Both the position numbers and the translations under genes were made by a program. From assembly GCA_029785685.1 (NCBI GenBank), contig JAFLZE010000005.1, positions 1-64,000 on the forward strand: a DNA stretch of 64,000 bases. The letters are read 5' to 3'. Below, piece after piece: positions 1-7,067 of this stretch (its first letter is position 1; the number at the start of each line of letters is the position of its first letter). The notes below the pieces were generated by a model. That model saw only the letters and a program-made list of their open reading frames with translations. It was not told the DNA's origin and did no database searches. The DNA comes from Nitrososphaerota archaeon (GTDB taxonomy: Archaea > Thermoproteota > Nitrososphaeria > Nitrososphaerales > UBA183).

Positions 1-168
1 GGCGTCGACGCGGGCGCGGTCTACTGCTCGGGCCAGCTCGGGGCGGACCCCGCGACAGGGAAGCTCGAAGACGGGGTGATCGACGGGGGTTACCCGAAGG
101 GGGAGGAGGGGCCAGAAGACAGGAAGGAGAGGTACGAGTTCCTTAGGAAGCTGGGCTACAAGCGCTAG
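1..168 (+). CDS. Chimeric RidA fragment at the contig edge
   Basis: The frame is open from base 1 to a TAG at 166-168 (55 residues). The first 25 full codons match an internal part of RidA, because bases 1-77 are identical to 1140-1216. From base 78 the sequence diverges into a tail of about 30 charged residues ending in LRKLGYKR that does not resemble RidA. An exact match of 77 bases ending abruptly, at the first base of the window, looks like an assembly-graph overlap. The tail may be the real 3' end of another gene whose upstream part is wrong or missing. Treat the peptide as unreliable. Confidence 0.3.
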   Translation, partial: GVDAGAVYCSGQLGADPATGKLEDGVIDGGYPKGEEGPEDRKERYEFLRKLGYKR

Positions 169-289
169 AGCCGATTTTCACCAAGCAGACGGTGAGACGT
201 GAATTCACTTTCGCGTCACCCCCGCTGTATCTTACCGGCTTCAGATGCATTTTCTTAAAAGCAAGTGCCCTTCACAATGGGCAGGTGAC

Positions 290-475
290 GTGGGCGTGTA
301 CACGAGCACTGAGCAGCAGGCGGCCCCTACCTGCGAGGTCTGTGGGCGGAAACTCGGCATCGGCTACTATTATTCATGCCACGTCTGCTCCCGTACCTTC
401 TGCTATGCCCATGCGCCGCTGAGGTGCGACCACCTGGCGGTCAAGCAACCGGCGAAGAACGTCCTCGTCAGATAG
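290..475 (+). CDS. Small AN1-like zinc-finger protein
   Basis: This is a 61-residue protein with a dense Cys/His array: C-x2-C, 11 residues, C-x2-C, x4, C-x2-H, x4, C-x-H. The order follows AN1-type zinc fingers, except that the last two ligands read C-x-H instead of H-x-C. AN1 proteins are small zinc-binding adaptor modules found in archaea and eukaryotes; the partner here is unknown. An ATG at 245 would lengthen the protein, but a TATA-like TTCTTAAAA lies at 252-260 inside that extension, and the GTG at 290 is 34 nt behind its centre, so I place the start at 290. GTG 296 is also possible. Confidence 0.6.
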   Translation: MGVYTSTEQQAAPTCEVCGRKLGIGYYYSCHVCSRTFCYAHAPLRCDHLAVKQPAKNVLVR

Positions 476-476
476 G

Positions 477-484
477 GATAAACC
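477..484 (+). promoter_or_regulatory. TATA box for the gene at 507
   Basis: GATAAACC is centred about 26 nt upstream of the TTG start at 507. This is the spacing of an archaeal TATA box to a transcription start, so the message is probably leaderless. Confidence 0.55.
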
Positions 485-506
485 TGTCCCAGCGCTCTCC
501 CCTGCG

Positions 507-902
507 TTGAAGGTCTATCTTTCTGTCCCGATGATCGCGAACAGGGCGCTCCCGAGGGCCACGGAGATGGCCAGGGCCATCGCAGACGCAGGGCACACGG
601 TCACCTCCCCCTGGGTCCTGGGACCGATCGAGAAGCGGGACGGCGCCGCAGTCAACATCTTCCGCCGGGACAGGGACGCGACCGAGGCCTCGGACGCCAT
701 CGTGGCCGACGTCACCGACCCGAGCATAGGGGTGGGGATGGAAATAATGGCGGCCTACAAGGCCGGGAAGCGCATCATACTCCTGGCCAAGAAGGGGAAG
801 GTCACCTCAGGGATGCTCGTCCACATGGACGCCAAAGAGACCGTGGAGTACGAGAGGGAGGAGGACGTCTACCTCTCGCTCCTGCGTGCCCTGTCGCGCT
901 GA
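507..902 (+). CDS. Nucleoside 2-deoxyribosyltransferase / Rcl-like N-hydrolase family
   Basis: This 131-residue protein belongs to the Rossmann-like family of nucleoside 2-deoxyribosyltransferases and 2'-deoxynucleoside 5'-phosphate N-hydrolases (DNPH1/Rcl), which cleave or exchange the base-deoxyribose bond. It begins with the typical strand MKVYLSVPM. The catalytic segment VADVTDPSIGVGMEI (residues 67-80) carries D68 and the candidate nucleophile E79. The length suits the hydrolase branch. The start is TTG, set by a TATA box 26 nt upstream. It stands alone, so a role in nucleotide salvage or clean-up is inference from the family. Confidence 0.7.
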   Translation: MKVYLSVPMIANRALPRATEMARAIADAGHTVTSPWVLGPIEKRDGAAVNIFRRDRDATEASDAIVADVTDPSIGVGMEIMAAYKAGKRIILLAKKGKVTSGMLVHMDAKETVEYEREEDVYLSLLRALSR

Positions 903-1051
903 CCTGGAAGGCGGCCGGGGCTCCACCGCATACGCCGTCGCAGCCGGCGCAGGTCAGCGGCTCCGCCACCTCCTGCCTCGACTACCTGGGCACGGACGAG
1001 TGCGCGAGCTAGCAGCAACGCCCCCGCGCCGCCGTCCGCCGAAGAAGTATC

Positions 1052-1059
1052 GTTTTATC
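1052..1059 (+). promoter_or_regulatory. TATA box for ridA
   Basis: GTTTTATC is centred about 27 nt before the ATG at 1083, consistent with a leaderless mRNA. The stretch 903-1051 before it has no credible start codon or recognisable RNA. Confidence 0.55.
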
Positions 1060-1082
1060 CCCCGCCGTCCCCGGTCCGCGCA

Positions 1083-1454
1083 ATGAAGTCTGAGGTCAGG
1101 TCGAAGGGCGCCCCGGAGCCCATAGGGCCGTACTCACAGGGCGTCGACGCGGGCGCGGTCTACTGCTCGGGCCAGCTCGGGGCGGACCCCGCGACAGGGA
1201 AGCTCGAAGACGGGGTCGCGGCGCAGACCAGGCGTGCGCTCTCGAACCTGGGCCAGGTCCTCGGTGCCGCCGGGCTTGGCCTGCGCGACGTGGTGAAGAC
1301 GACTGTCTTCATGGCCGACCTGTCTGAGTTCGCGCAGATGAACGAGGAGTACGGGAAGCACTTCTCGCCCCCCTTCCCGGCGCGGTCCACGGTCCAGGCG
1401 GCGGCCCTCCCCAGGGGGGCGAGGGTGGAGATAGACGCCGTGGCGGTACGCTGA
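1083..1454 (+). CDS. ridA: RidA/YjgF enamine-imine deaminase
   Basis: This is a 123-residue member of the RidA (YjgF/YER057c/UK114) family, trimeric cytosolic enzymes that hydrolyse reactive enamine/imine intermediates from PLP enzymes. It covers the full family length. Visible signatures are the N-terminal PEPIGPYSQ and the C-terminal PPFPARSTVQ, whose Arg binds the carboxylate of the imine substrate. It has its own promoter and converges with the mrp operon, leaving 3 nt between its stop and that of the small ORF at 1458. An internal 77-nt stretch, 1140-1216, is duplicated at the very start of the window. Confidence 0.9.
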   Translation: MKSEVRSKGAPEPIGPYSQGVDAGAVYCSGQLGADPATGKLEDGVAAQTRRALSNLGQVLGAAGLGLRDVVKTTVFMADLSEFAQMNEEYGKHFSPPFPARSTVQAAALPRGARVEIDAVAVR

Positions 1455-1457
1455 GCT

Positions 1458-1559
1458 TCAGCCCCGCGACCAGGATTTGCGGTAGGGCCCGCGCCTCCTC
1501 TTTCTCGCCTTCTTCTTCCGGGCCGACTCGGCCAGCAGGCTGTCCTGGTGGGCCTTCAC
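1458..1559 (-). CDS. 33-residue highly basic protein coupled to mrp
   Basis: A GTG start at 1559 overlaps the TGA stop of mrp (1558-1556) in a GTGA junction, the classic arrangement for translational coupling. The product is 33 residues with a Lys/Arg-rich centre (ARKKKARKRRRGPYRKSW), no acidic residues after the first third and no cysteines. I do not recognise the family. The composition resembles small ribosome-associated or nucleic-acid-binding peptides. The frame stops three bases before the end of convergent ridA. The tight coupling makes chance less likely, but no homology is shown. Confidence 0.45.
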   Translation of the reverse strand: MKAHQDSLLAESARKKKARKRRRGPYRKSWSRG

Positions 1560-2611
1560 TTTTTCATCTTGGCGTAGGCGACGATGCTGAGCATCCCAGC
1601 CACCTTGAACGCAAGCTCTTTGTAGACCAGGGCCTCCGGCGAGTCGGGCCGAGAGTTGACCACCGGGTCCCCCCTGTCGGTCTGCTCCCTCACGGCGACG
1701 GCCAGCGGTATCTCGCCTAGGAAGTCAGCCCCCCTCTCCGCCGCTATCTTCCTGCCGCCGCCGCCTGAGAAGATCTCGGTCCTCTCGCCGCAGTGCGGGC
1801 AGACGAAGTAGCTCATGTTCTCGACCACTCCAAGTATGGGCGCGTCCAGCCGCTTGAACATGGCGAGGGCTTTCGCGGCTATGCTGAGGGCTGCGTCCTG
1901 GGGCGTCGTGACTATCAGGACTCCGCCGAGGGGGACCGTCTGCGCGAGGGTGAGGCTGGCGTCGCCGGTCCCCGGAGGGAGGTCGCAGATGAGGTAGTCG
2001 AGCTCCCCCCAGTCCACCTGAGTCAGCAGCTGCCTGACCGCTCCGGCCACGAGGGGGCCCCTCCAGATGACCGGGGTCTCCTCGTCGTAGAAGAACCCCA
2101 GGGACGCCACCTTCACGCCGTGGGCCACCGGAGGGATGACCATCTCGTCCCTGACCTCCGGCCTGGACTTCACTCCCATCATGAGCGGGATGTTGGGACC
2201 GTAGACGTCCGCGTCGAGTATCCCGACCTTTGCCCCAGAAGCCGCCAGCGCGCAGGCCAGGTTGACCGCCACCGTGGACTTCCCCACCCCGCCCTTCCCG
2301 CTGGCCACGGCGATGATGTTCTTCACCCCCTTCAGCACTTCGGCTTCGGCGTAGTCCCTGGTGGCGTAGACCATGGAACCTGTCTTCATCTCCACCTCCT
2401 TCACCCCCGGGATGCCCTCCACCGCAGCCCTGGCCGCCTCCTCCAGCCTCGAGCGCAGGGGGCAGGCTGGGGTGGTGAGGTTGAGCGTGAACGTGACCCT
2501 GTCGCCGGCGACTTCGACCTCGTCGACCATGTGGAGGGAGACCAAATCCCTCCCCAGCTCCGGGTCCTTGACCGCGGCCAGCGCCCTGATCACGTCCTCC
2601 TTGTCTGCCAA
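1556..2611 (-). CDS. apbC: Mrp/ApbC (Nbp35-like) Fe-S carrier P-loop ATPase with MIP18 domain
   Basis: This 351-residue protein has two parts. Residues 1-85 form a MIP18/DUF59 domain with the conserved Cys in TTPACPL (C50). The rest is a Mrp/NBP35 ATPase with the deviant Walker A SGKGGVGKS at 104-112, ILDADVYGPN and a zinc/Fe-S binding CPHC at 271-274. Mrp proteins carry 4Fe-4S clusters to apo-enzymes in the cytosol, and ATP hydrolysis drives cluster transfer. The ATG at 2611 lies 28 nt from a TATA box, which suggests leaderless transcription. A 33-residue ORF follows with a GTGA overlap. Length and domain order are normal for archaeal members. Confidence 0.93.
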   Translation of the reverse strand: MADKEDVIRALAAVKDPELGRDLVSLHMVDEVEVAGDRVTFTLNLTTPACPLRSRLEEAARAAVEGIPGVKEVEMKTGSMVYATRDYAEAEVLKGVKNIIAVASGKGGVGKSTVAVNLACALAASGAKVGILDADVYGPNIPLMMGVKSRPEVRDEMVIPPVAHGVKVASLGFFYDEETPVIWRGPLVAGAVRQLLTQVDWGELDYLICDLPPGTGDASLTLAQTVPLGGVLIVTTPQDAALSIAAKALAMFKRLDAPILGVVENMSYFVCPHCGERTEIFSGGGGRKIAAERGADFLGEIPLAVAVREQTDRGDPVVNSRPDSPEALVYKELAFKVAGMLSIVAYAKMKK

Positions 2612-2634
2612 CCTGGCGCGTGCTCCGGCCGGGG

Positions 2635-2644
2635 GCTTAAATTT
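2635..2644 (-). promoter_or_regulatory. TATA box for mrp
   Basis: AAATTTAAGC on the minus strand is centred 28 nt from the mrp ATG at 2611. A separate TATA-like TCTTTATCGC at 2661-2670 faces cofE, so the two operons diverge from this short intergenic region. Confidence 0.55.
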
Positions 2645-2702
2645 CCTCCCTCAGGCGGAGTCTTTATCGCACCCGCGAGACGCGCCGCGCGAAGTGGGCA
2701 TC

Positions 2703-3443
2703 ATGGAGGTAATCCCGGTCCGCGGTCTCGCCGAGGTCAAGCCGGGGAAAGACCTGGGGGCGCTCATCGTCGCGGCCCTGCGCAGGGGGCGCCTCAGCCT
2801 GAAGCGCGGGGACGTCGTGGTGGTCAAGCAGAAGGCCGTCTCCAAGGCCGAGGGGAGGCTCGTCAGGCTCGCGGATGTCGTCCCCGGCGCCCGGGCGGAA
2901 AGACTGGCGAAGTCTCAGGGGAAGGACCCGCGCCTCGTCGAGCTCATCCTCAGGGAGTCTGTGAGGGTGGTCCGGGCCGGGCACGGCGTGATCATCACGG
3001 AGACCAGGCATGGCTTCATCTGTGCGAACTCCGGCGTAGACCAGTCGAACGTGGGCAGAGGTGTGGCGGCGCTGCTCCCTGTGGACTCTGACAGGAGCGC
3101 CAGGGAGATCAGGGCCACCCTCGAGAAAGCCTCGGGGACTCGGCTCGCGGTCGTGGTCACTGACACGTTCGGGCGCCCCTGGCGGCTCGGCCAGACCGAC
3201 GTCGCCATAGGGTGCTCTGGTATCGACCCCCTCGTCCGCTACGCGGGGAAGCGGGACAAGTTCGGCTACACGCTAAGGGTGACCCAGCCAGCCGTGGTCG
3301 ACGAGATCGCTGGCGCCGCGGAGCTCGTGCTGGGGAAGCTGGGCGGGACACCCGTGGCCATCGTCAGGGGCGCGAGCTACTCCAGGGGGGATACCGGGGT
3401 GAGGCCGCTCGTGATGCCCAGGGCGAGGGACCTGTTCAGGTGA
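2703..3443 (+). CDS. cofE: Coenzyme F420-0:L-glutamate ligase CofE
   Basis: This 246-residue enzyme adds glutamate residues to F420-0 with GTP, the last step of coenzyme F420 synthesis. Family hallmarks are VVVKQKAVSKAEGR, the metal/GTP segment TRHGFICANSGVDQSN, VTDTFGRPWR and ASYSRGDTGVRPL near the C-terminus. The ATG at 2703 gives the usual length; the open frame upstream is antisense to mrp and is not used. cofD follows after 4 nt and cofC after that, so all three late F420 genes are co-transcribed. The FO synthase genes cofG/cofH are not in the window. Confidence 0.93.
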   Translation: MEVIPVRGLAEVKPGKDLGALIVAALRRGRLSLKRGDVVVVKQKAVSKAEGRLVRLADVVPGARAERLAKSQGKDPRLVELILRESVRVVRAGHGVIITETRHGFICANSGVDQSNVGRGVAALLPVDSDRSAREIRATLEKASGTRLAVVVTDTFGRPWRLGQTDVAIGCSGIDPLVRYAGKRDKFGYTLRVTQPAVVDEIAGAAELVLGKLGGTPVAIVRGASYSRGDTGVRPLVMPRARDLFR

Positions 3444-3447
3444 GCCC

Positions 3448-4359
3448 ATGAAGGTCGTCGTCCTGGCCGGGGGGACCGGCTCTGCCAAGCTCCTCCGGGG
3501 GGTCCAGGCGCTGGGCGTCGACATGACCGTCGTGGCCAACGTCGGGGACAACGCCTGGATCTACGGGGTCTACGTCTGCCCAGACGTCGACATCGCATGC
3601 TACGCCCTCGCCGGGATGTCAGACAGCGCCCGGGGGTGGGGGATACAGGGGGACTCGTTCCAGGTGCTCGACCAGATGGCCCGCGCAGGGGTCGAGACGT
3701 GGTTCAGGCTCGGGGACAGGGACCTCGCCACCTGCCTGGCGAGGACCCAGATGCTCAGGGACGGGCGCACCCTGACCGAAGCGACTGAGGCCCTGGCGGA
3801 CAGGCTAGGAGCAGGGTGCGCCGTCCTCCCGGCCTGCGACGAGCCCGTCCAGACCATCATCTCCACCCCACAGGGAGAGCTTGACCTCCAGGAGTTCTGG
3901 GTGAGGGAGAAGGGCCGCCCGCGGGTCCTGGGAGTGAGGTACAGGGGCGCAGACCGCGCGCGTCCCACAGCCAAGGTCAGGGACGCCGTCAGGGGGGCGG
4001 ACAGGGTGGTGGTCTGTCCCGCCAATCCGGTCACCAGCATCGGCCCGGAGCTGGCGGTCCCAGGGTTCGTCAGGCTGCTGAGGTCTGCGCGGAGGGTGGT
4101 GGCGCTCTCCCCAATGGTCGGGAACCGACCCTTCAGCGGGCCGGCCGGGAAGCTGATGAGGGCCACGGGGGTCCCCTCCAGCTCTCTGGGGGTGGCGAGG
4201 CTCTACTCCAAGTTCGCAGACGCCCTGGTGATAGCAAGCGAGGACAGGGGGATGGCCGGCGAGATCCGTCGCCTGGGGCTCGACTGCGCCGCCGCAGACA
4301 TTAGGATGAGGGGGCCGTCAGACGCGGCCAGGGTCGCCAGGGAGGTGCTGGCCGCCTGA
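3448..4359 (+). CDS. cofD: 2-phospho-L-lactate transferase CofD
   Basis: CofD joins the activated phospholactyl (or phosphoenolpyruvyl) moiety made by CofC to the deazaflavin FO, giving F420-0. The 303-residue protein starts with VVLAGGTGSAKLLRG, the family nucleotide-binding loop, followed by NVGDNAWIYGVYVCPDVD. It contains the conserved VVVCPANPVTSIGPELAVPG and PFSGPAGKLM segments. Length matches characterised CofD enzymes. It lies 4 nt behind cofE and 11 nt ahead of cofC, with no promoter between them. Confidence 0.93.
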   Translation: MKVVVLAGGTGSAKLLRGVQALGVDMTVVANVGDNAWIYGVYVCPDVDIACYALAGMSDSARGWGIQGDSFQVLDQMARAGVETWFRLGDRDLATCLARTQMLRDGRTLTEATEALADRLGAGCAVLPACDEPVQTIISTPQGELDLQEFWVREKGRPRVLGVRYRGADRARPTAKVRDAVRGADRVVVCPANPVTSIGPELAVPGFVRLLRSARRVVALSPMVGNRPFSGPAGKLMRATGVPSSSLGVARLYSKFADALVIASEDRGMAGEIRRLGLDCAAADIRMRGPSDAARVAREVLAA

Positions 4360-4370
4360 GAGGCCTGGCC

Positions 4371-4985
4371 TTGGTGATACCTGTGAAGTCGTCCGGGGGT
4401 AAGTCGAGGCTGTCCGGGTTCCTGTCGCAGCCGCAGAGGGACGAGTTCAGCAGGCTGCTCCTCGAGGACGTCCTCGACACGGTGGTGGAGGCCGGCCTCG
4501 CAGAGAGCTGCTTCGTGGTGTCCTCCGACCGCGGCGTCCTCGAGCTGGCAGAAAGCCGCGGGGCGCTGGGGGTCCTCGAAGAAGGAGACTCGGGGGTGAA
4601 CGCCGCGGTGGAGGCGGGGGCGCGGGCGAGCGGGGCGGATACGGTCCTGGTCCTCCCATCGGATCTTCCGCTCCTGACCTCTGCCGACGTCGGCGCCATC
4701 ATCGGTCTGTGGGGCGGGGGGGCGGAGGTCGTCATCGCGCCGTCCGTTGCCTTCGACGGGACCAACGCCCTCCTGTATCCCGCGGCCGCGGGGCTCTGCC
4801 TGAGCTACGACCGCAACAGCTTCTGGAACCACCTCGCCTCGGCGGCGAGCTCGGGGCTCTCTGTCGGGGTCAGCACCAGGCCGGGGATAATGCTGGACAT
4901 AGACTCCCCGGACGACTTCAGAGGGCTGGCTTCGTCCGGGTCCGACCGCAGGGCGGCCCGGTTCTCGAGGAGGGCCGTGGGTTGA
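4371..4985 (+). CDS. cofC: 2-phospho-L-lactate guanylyltransferase CofC
   Basis: CofC activates phospholactate (or PEP/phosphoglycerate in other lineages) with GTP for transfer by CofD. The protein has 204 residues in the MobA-like nucleotidyltransferase fold. The N-terminal VIPVKSSGGKSRLSGFL matches the family IPVK...KSRL signature, VLPSDLPLLTSADV is the metal-binding DxD-type loop, and LDIDSPDDF lies near the C-terminus. There is no ATG; TTG 4371 is used here, and GTG 4374 would shorten it by one residue. Its TGA overlaps the TTG of the next gene (TTGA). Confidence 0.88.
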   Translation: MVIPVKSSGGKSRLSGFLSQPQRDEFSRLLLEDVLDTVVEAGLAESCFVVSSDRGVLELAESRGALGVLEEGDSGVNAAVEAGARASGADTVLVLPSDLPLLTSADVGAIIGLWGGGAEVVIAPSVAFDGTNALLYPAAAGLCLSYDRNSFWNHLASAASSGLSVGVSTRPGIMLDIDSPDDFRGLASSGSDRRAARFSRRAVG

Positions 4986-6511
4986 AGGGGCTCCTCCTGA
5001 AGAACTGCACCTTCCTCGACTCCTCGGCCGGAGGGGTCTACTGCGAGGGTGGACGCATCGAGAAGATCTACCGGGGAGGGGAGCCCGCGGTCCCGCCCGA
5101 CGCCGCGGTGGTGGACGCCAACGGAGGGACGGTCCTCCCCGGGCTCATCGACTCCCACTGCCACCCTTTCGAATACTCATGGCTGAAGCGGAACCTCGAC
5201 CTCCGAGGGACCAGCAGCGTAGTCGCCCTCCGCCTCCGGATCCAGGCCGGGGTGCTCAGGGCGAAGCCCGGAGAGTGGGTGGTGGGGATGGGCTGGGACC
5301 AGGAGGCCTTCCCGGGCCGGAAGATGCCCGCCAAGGAGGACATCGACGGGGTCTCCCCGGCAAACCCGGTGGCCGTGACCAGGGTCTGCGGCCACGTGGC
5401 CCTGCTCAACAGCGCTGCCATCAGCCGGCTCGGCCTGGGGTCGAGGACCGGGCCTCTCTTCGAGCGCGGCCAGGGCGGCGAGCTGACCGGGATAGTGAAG
5501 GAGGGGGCCCTGACCGAGGTCGGCGCGAGCATCCCGAAGACCGCCGAGGAGCTCGCCTCCGGGCTGCAGGCGGTCGAGTCTGAGGGAGCCCGGCTGGGGC
5601 TCGCCGCCCTGCACACCATCGTCTCCCCTGACGGGTTCCGCGAAGAGCTCGCGGCTCTGGCCCTCCTCGCCACAGAGGGGAGGCTCGCCCTGCGGCACAG
5701 GATCTACGTCCCCCCTGACTCCCTGGGGCTCCTGGGCGAAGGGAAGCTCGGGCCGAAGCTCGCGGGCCCCCGGGCGAGGATAAACGGGGTCAAGATATTC
5801 GCCGACGGGTCCCTCGGCGCCAGGACTGCCGCCCTGCGCGAGCCCTACTCCGACGACCCGTCGAACTCGGGGCTTCTGGGGTACGGAGACGAAGAGCTCG
5901 CCGCCCTGGTCGAGCGGGTCGACTCCATGGGGCAACAGGCGATCATCCACGCCATCGGGGACAGGGCGGTCGAGCAGGCCATCGGCGCGCTCTCCAGGGT
6001 GACCGGGGCCACCAACCCGCGGAGGCACAGGATCGAGCACGCGGGACTCATCCCCCGGGACCTGAGGTCCAGGATGGCCAGGCACGGGATCAGGGCAGCG
6101 GTCCAGCCGTGCTTTGTGACCTCGGACACCTGGGCGCAGGAGAGGCTGGGTGAAGAGAGGATCCGCGACCTCTATCCCTTCCGGTCCATGCTGAGGGAGG
6201 GGCTGGTGGCCTCGGGGGGCTCCGACTGCCCGGTGGAGTCCCTGAGCCCCATCCTCGGGGTCTGGTCCGCCATGACCAGGGGCGGGATCGTCCCGGAGGA
6301 GGCCATCGGGATGGACGAGGCCCTGTCGATGTACACCTCCATGGCGGCTTCCAACGGGTTCGACGACCACCCCTTCGCCGAGGGGAGCCCAGCCGACCTT
6401 ACGCTCCTCGACTCCGCCGTGGCCGGGATGCACCCGGCGCTCTTCCGGAAGGTGAAGCCCTTCGCCACGGTCGTGGACGGGGTGCCCGTCCACTCCTACG
6501 GCTTCGGCTGA
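4982..6511 (+). CDS. YtcJ-type metal-dependent amidohydrolase
   Basis: This 509-residue member of the amidohydrolase superfamily (amidohydrolase 3, YtcJ-like) starts with TTG in a TTGA overlap with cofC, indicating translational coupling. A beta-sandwich flanks a metal-binding TIM barrel. GLIDSHCHPFEY supplies the HxH pair, IHAIGDRAVEQA and RIEHAGLI supply further His ligands, and ASGGSDCPVES the conserved Asp. GVKIFADGSLGARTA is typical of YtcJ proteins. The substrate cannot be told from sequence; relatives act on N-substituted amides and formamides. The position behind cofE-D-C hints at a role near F420 metabolism but does not prove one. Confidence 0.8.
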   Translation: MKGLLLKNCTFLDSSAGGVYCEGGRIEKIYRGGEPAVPPDAAVVDANGGTVLPGLIDSHCHPFEYSWLKRNLDLRGTSSVVALRLRIQAGVLRAKPGEWVVGMGWDQEAFPGRKMPAKEDIDGVSPANPVAVTRVCGHVALLNSAAISRLGLGSRTGPLFERGQGGELTGIVKEGALTEVGASIPKTAEELASGLQAVESEGARLGLAALHTIVSPDGFREELAALALLATEGRLALRHRIYVPPDSLGLLGEGKLGPKLAGPRARINGVKIFADGSLGARTAALREPYSDDPSNSGLLGYGDEELAALVERVDSMGQQAIIHAIGDRAVEQAIGALSRVTGATNPRRHRIEHAGLIPRDLRSRMARHGIRAAVQPCFVTSDTWAQERLGEERIRDLYPFRSMLREGLVASGGSDCPVESLSPILGVWSAMTRGGIVPEEAIGMDEALSMYTSMAASNGFDDHPFAEGSPADLTLLDSAVAGMHPALFRKVKPFATVVDGVPVHSYGFG

Positions 6512-7014
6512 GCCTTCCTGAACTCCCCAGACTTCCCGTCGTAGCCCAGCAGGTCGGCATAGATTGCCCAGTGGATCAGGAGGGTCCGCACCAGCGCCTC
6601 GTTGAGGTCGGGCTTGTAGTGCCACTTCAGGCCGATCTCCGCAAGCGAGTCGGCGACGTCCTGGGCCGTGACGACCTTCTTCCTCGACACCAGGTCCAGG
6701 GCCGTGCGGAAGGGCTCGATGGTGGCGACTCTGTCCTTCAGCATCCTCATCTTGTTCCGCGTGGTCTTCTGGAACTTCAGGCCAAGCTCTGTGAGCAGCA
6801 CGTCCCCCTTCTCGGTCCTCACCAGGCCGAGCATCTCGGCGGCGTCCAAGATAGGAAGCAGTACCGCGATGTCAGCTCCGAGTTCGTCAGCGAGCTTCGG
6901 GACGTCGACCTTCCCCCCGATGCTCCCGGCTATCTCGACCAGGCTGATCACCTGGCCGGCCCTCACGTTGCCTGGCATCATCAGCGCCGTCGGGAGGGGT
7001 CTCGTCTCGGTCAA
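6496..7014 (-). CDS. Stand-alone AAA-associated domain protein of ABC importer
   Basis: These 172 residues resemble the AAA-associated C-terminal domain (AAA_assoc_C) usually fused behind NitT/TauT-type ABC ATPases. The segment GGKVDVPKLADELGADIAVL is a winged-helix-like start, followed by helical stretches. Here it is a separate gene 53 nt behind the ATPase on the same strand. A TATA-like CTTAAATC at about 7045-7052 could give it its own transcript. It probably senses something or regulates the transporter. The 3' end overlaps the convergent amidohydrolase by 16 nt. Confidence 0.72.
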   Translation of the reverse strand: MTETRPLPTALMMPGNVRAGQVISLVEIAGSIGGKVDVPKLADELGADIAVLLPILDAAEMLGLVRTEKGDVLLTELGLKFQKTTRNKMRMLKDRVATIEPFRTALDLVSRKKVVTAQDVADSLAEIGLKWHYKPDLNEALVRTLLIHWAIYADLLGYDGKSGEFRKAQPKP

Positions 7015-7067
7015 CTACGCCGTTCTCCACAACGGTCCTGACTGTGATTTAAGGTGAGCACCAACGC

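Noticed and set aside
902..1015. Open stretch reading TWKAAGAPP... to CLDYLGTDECAS before a TAG
   Set aside because: It looks slightly protein-like but has no ATG, GTG or TTG and no homology that I recognise.
5177..6625. A 482-codon open frame on the minus strand opposite the amidohydrolase
   Set aside because: Its translation is Pro/Gly/Arg/His-rich without domains and mirrors the GC-rich codons of the real gene; the forward strand shows clear catalytic motifs.
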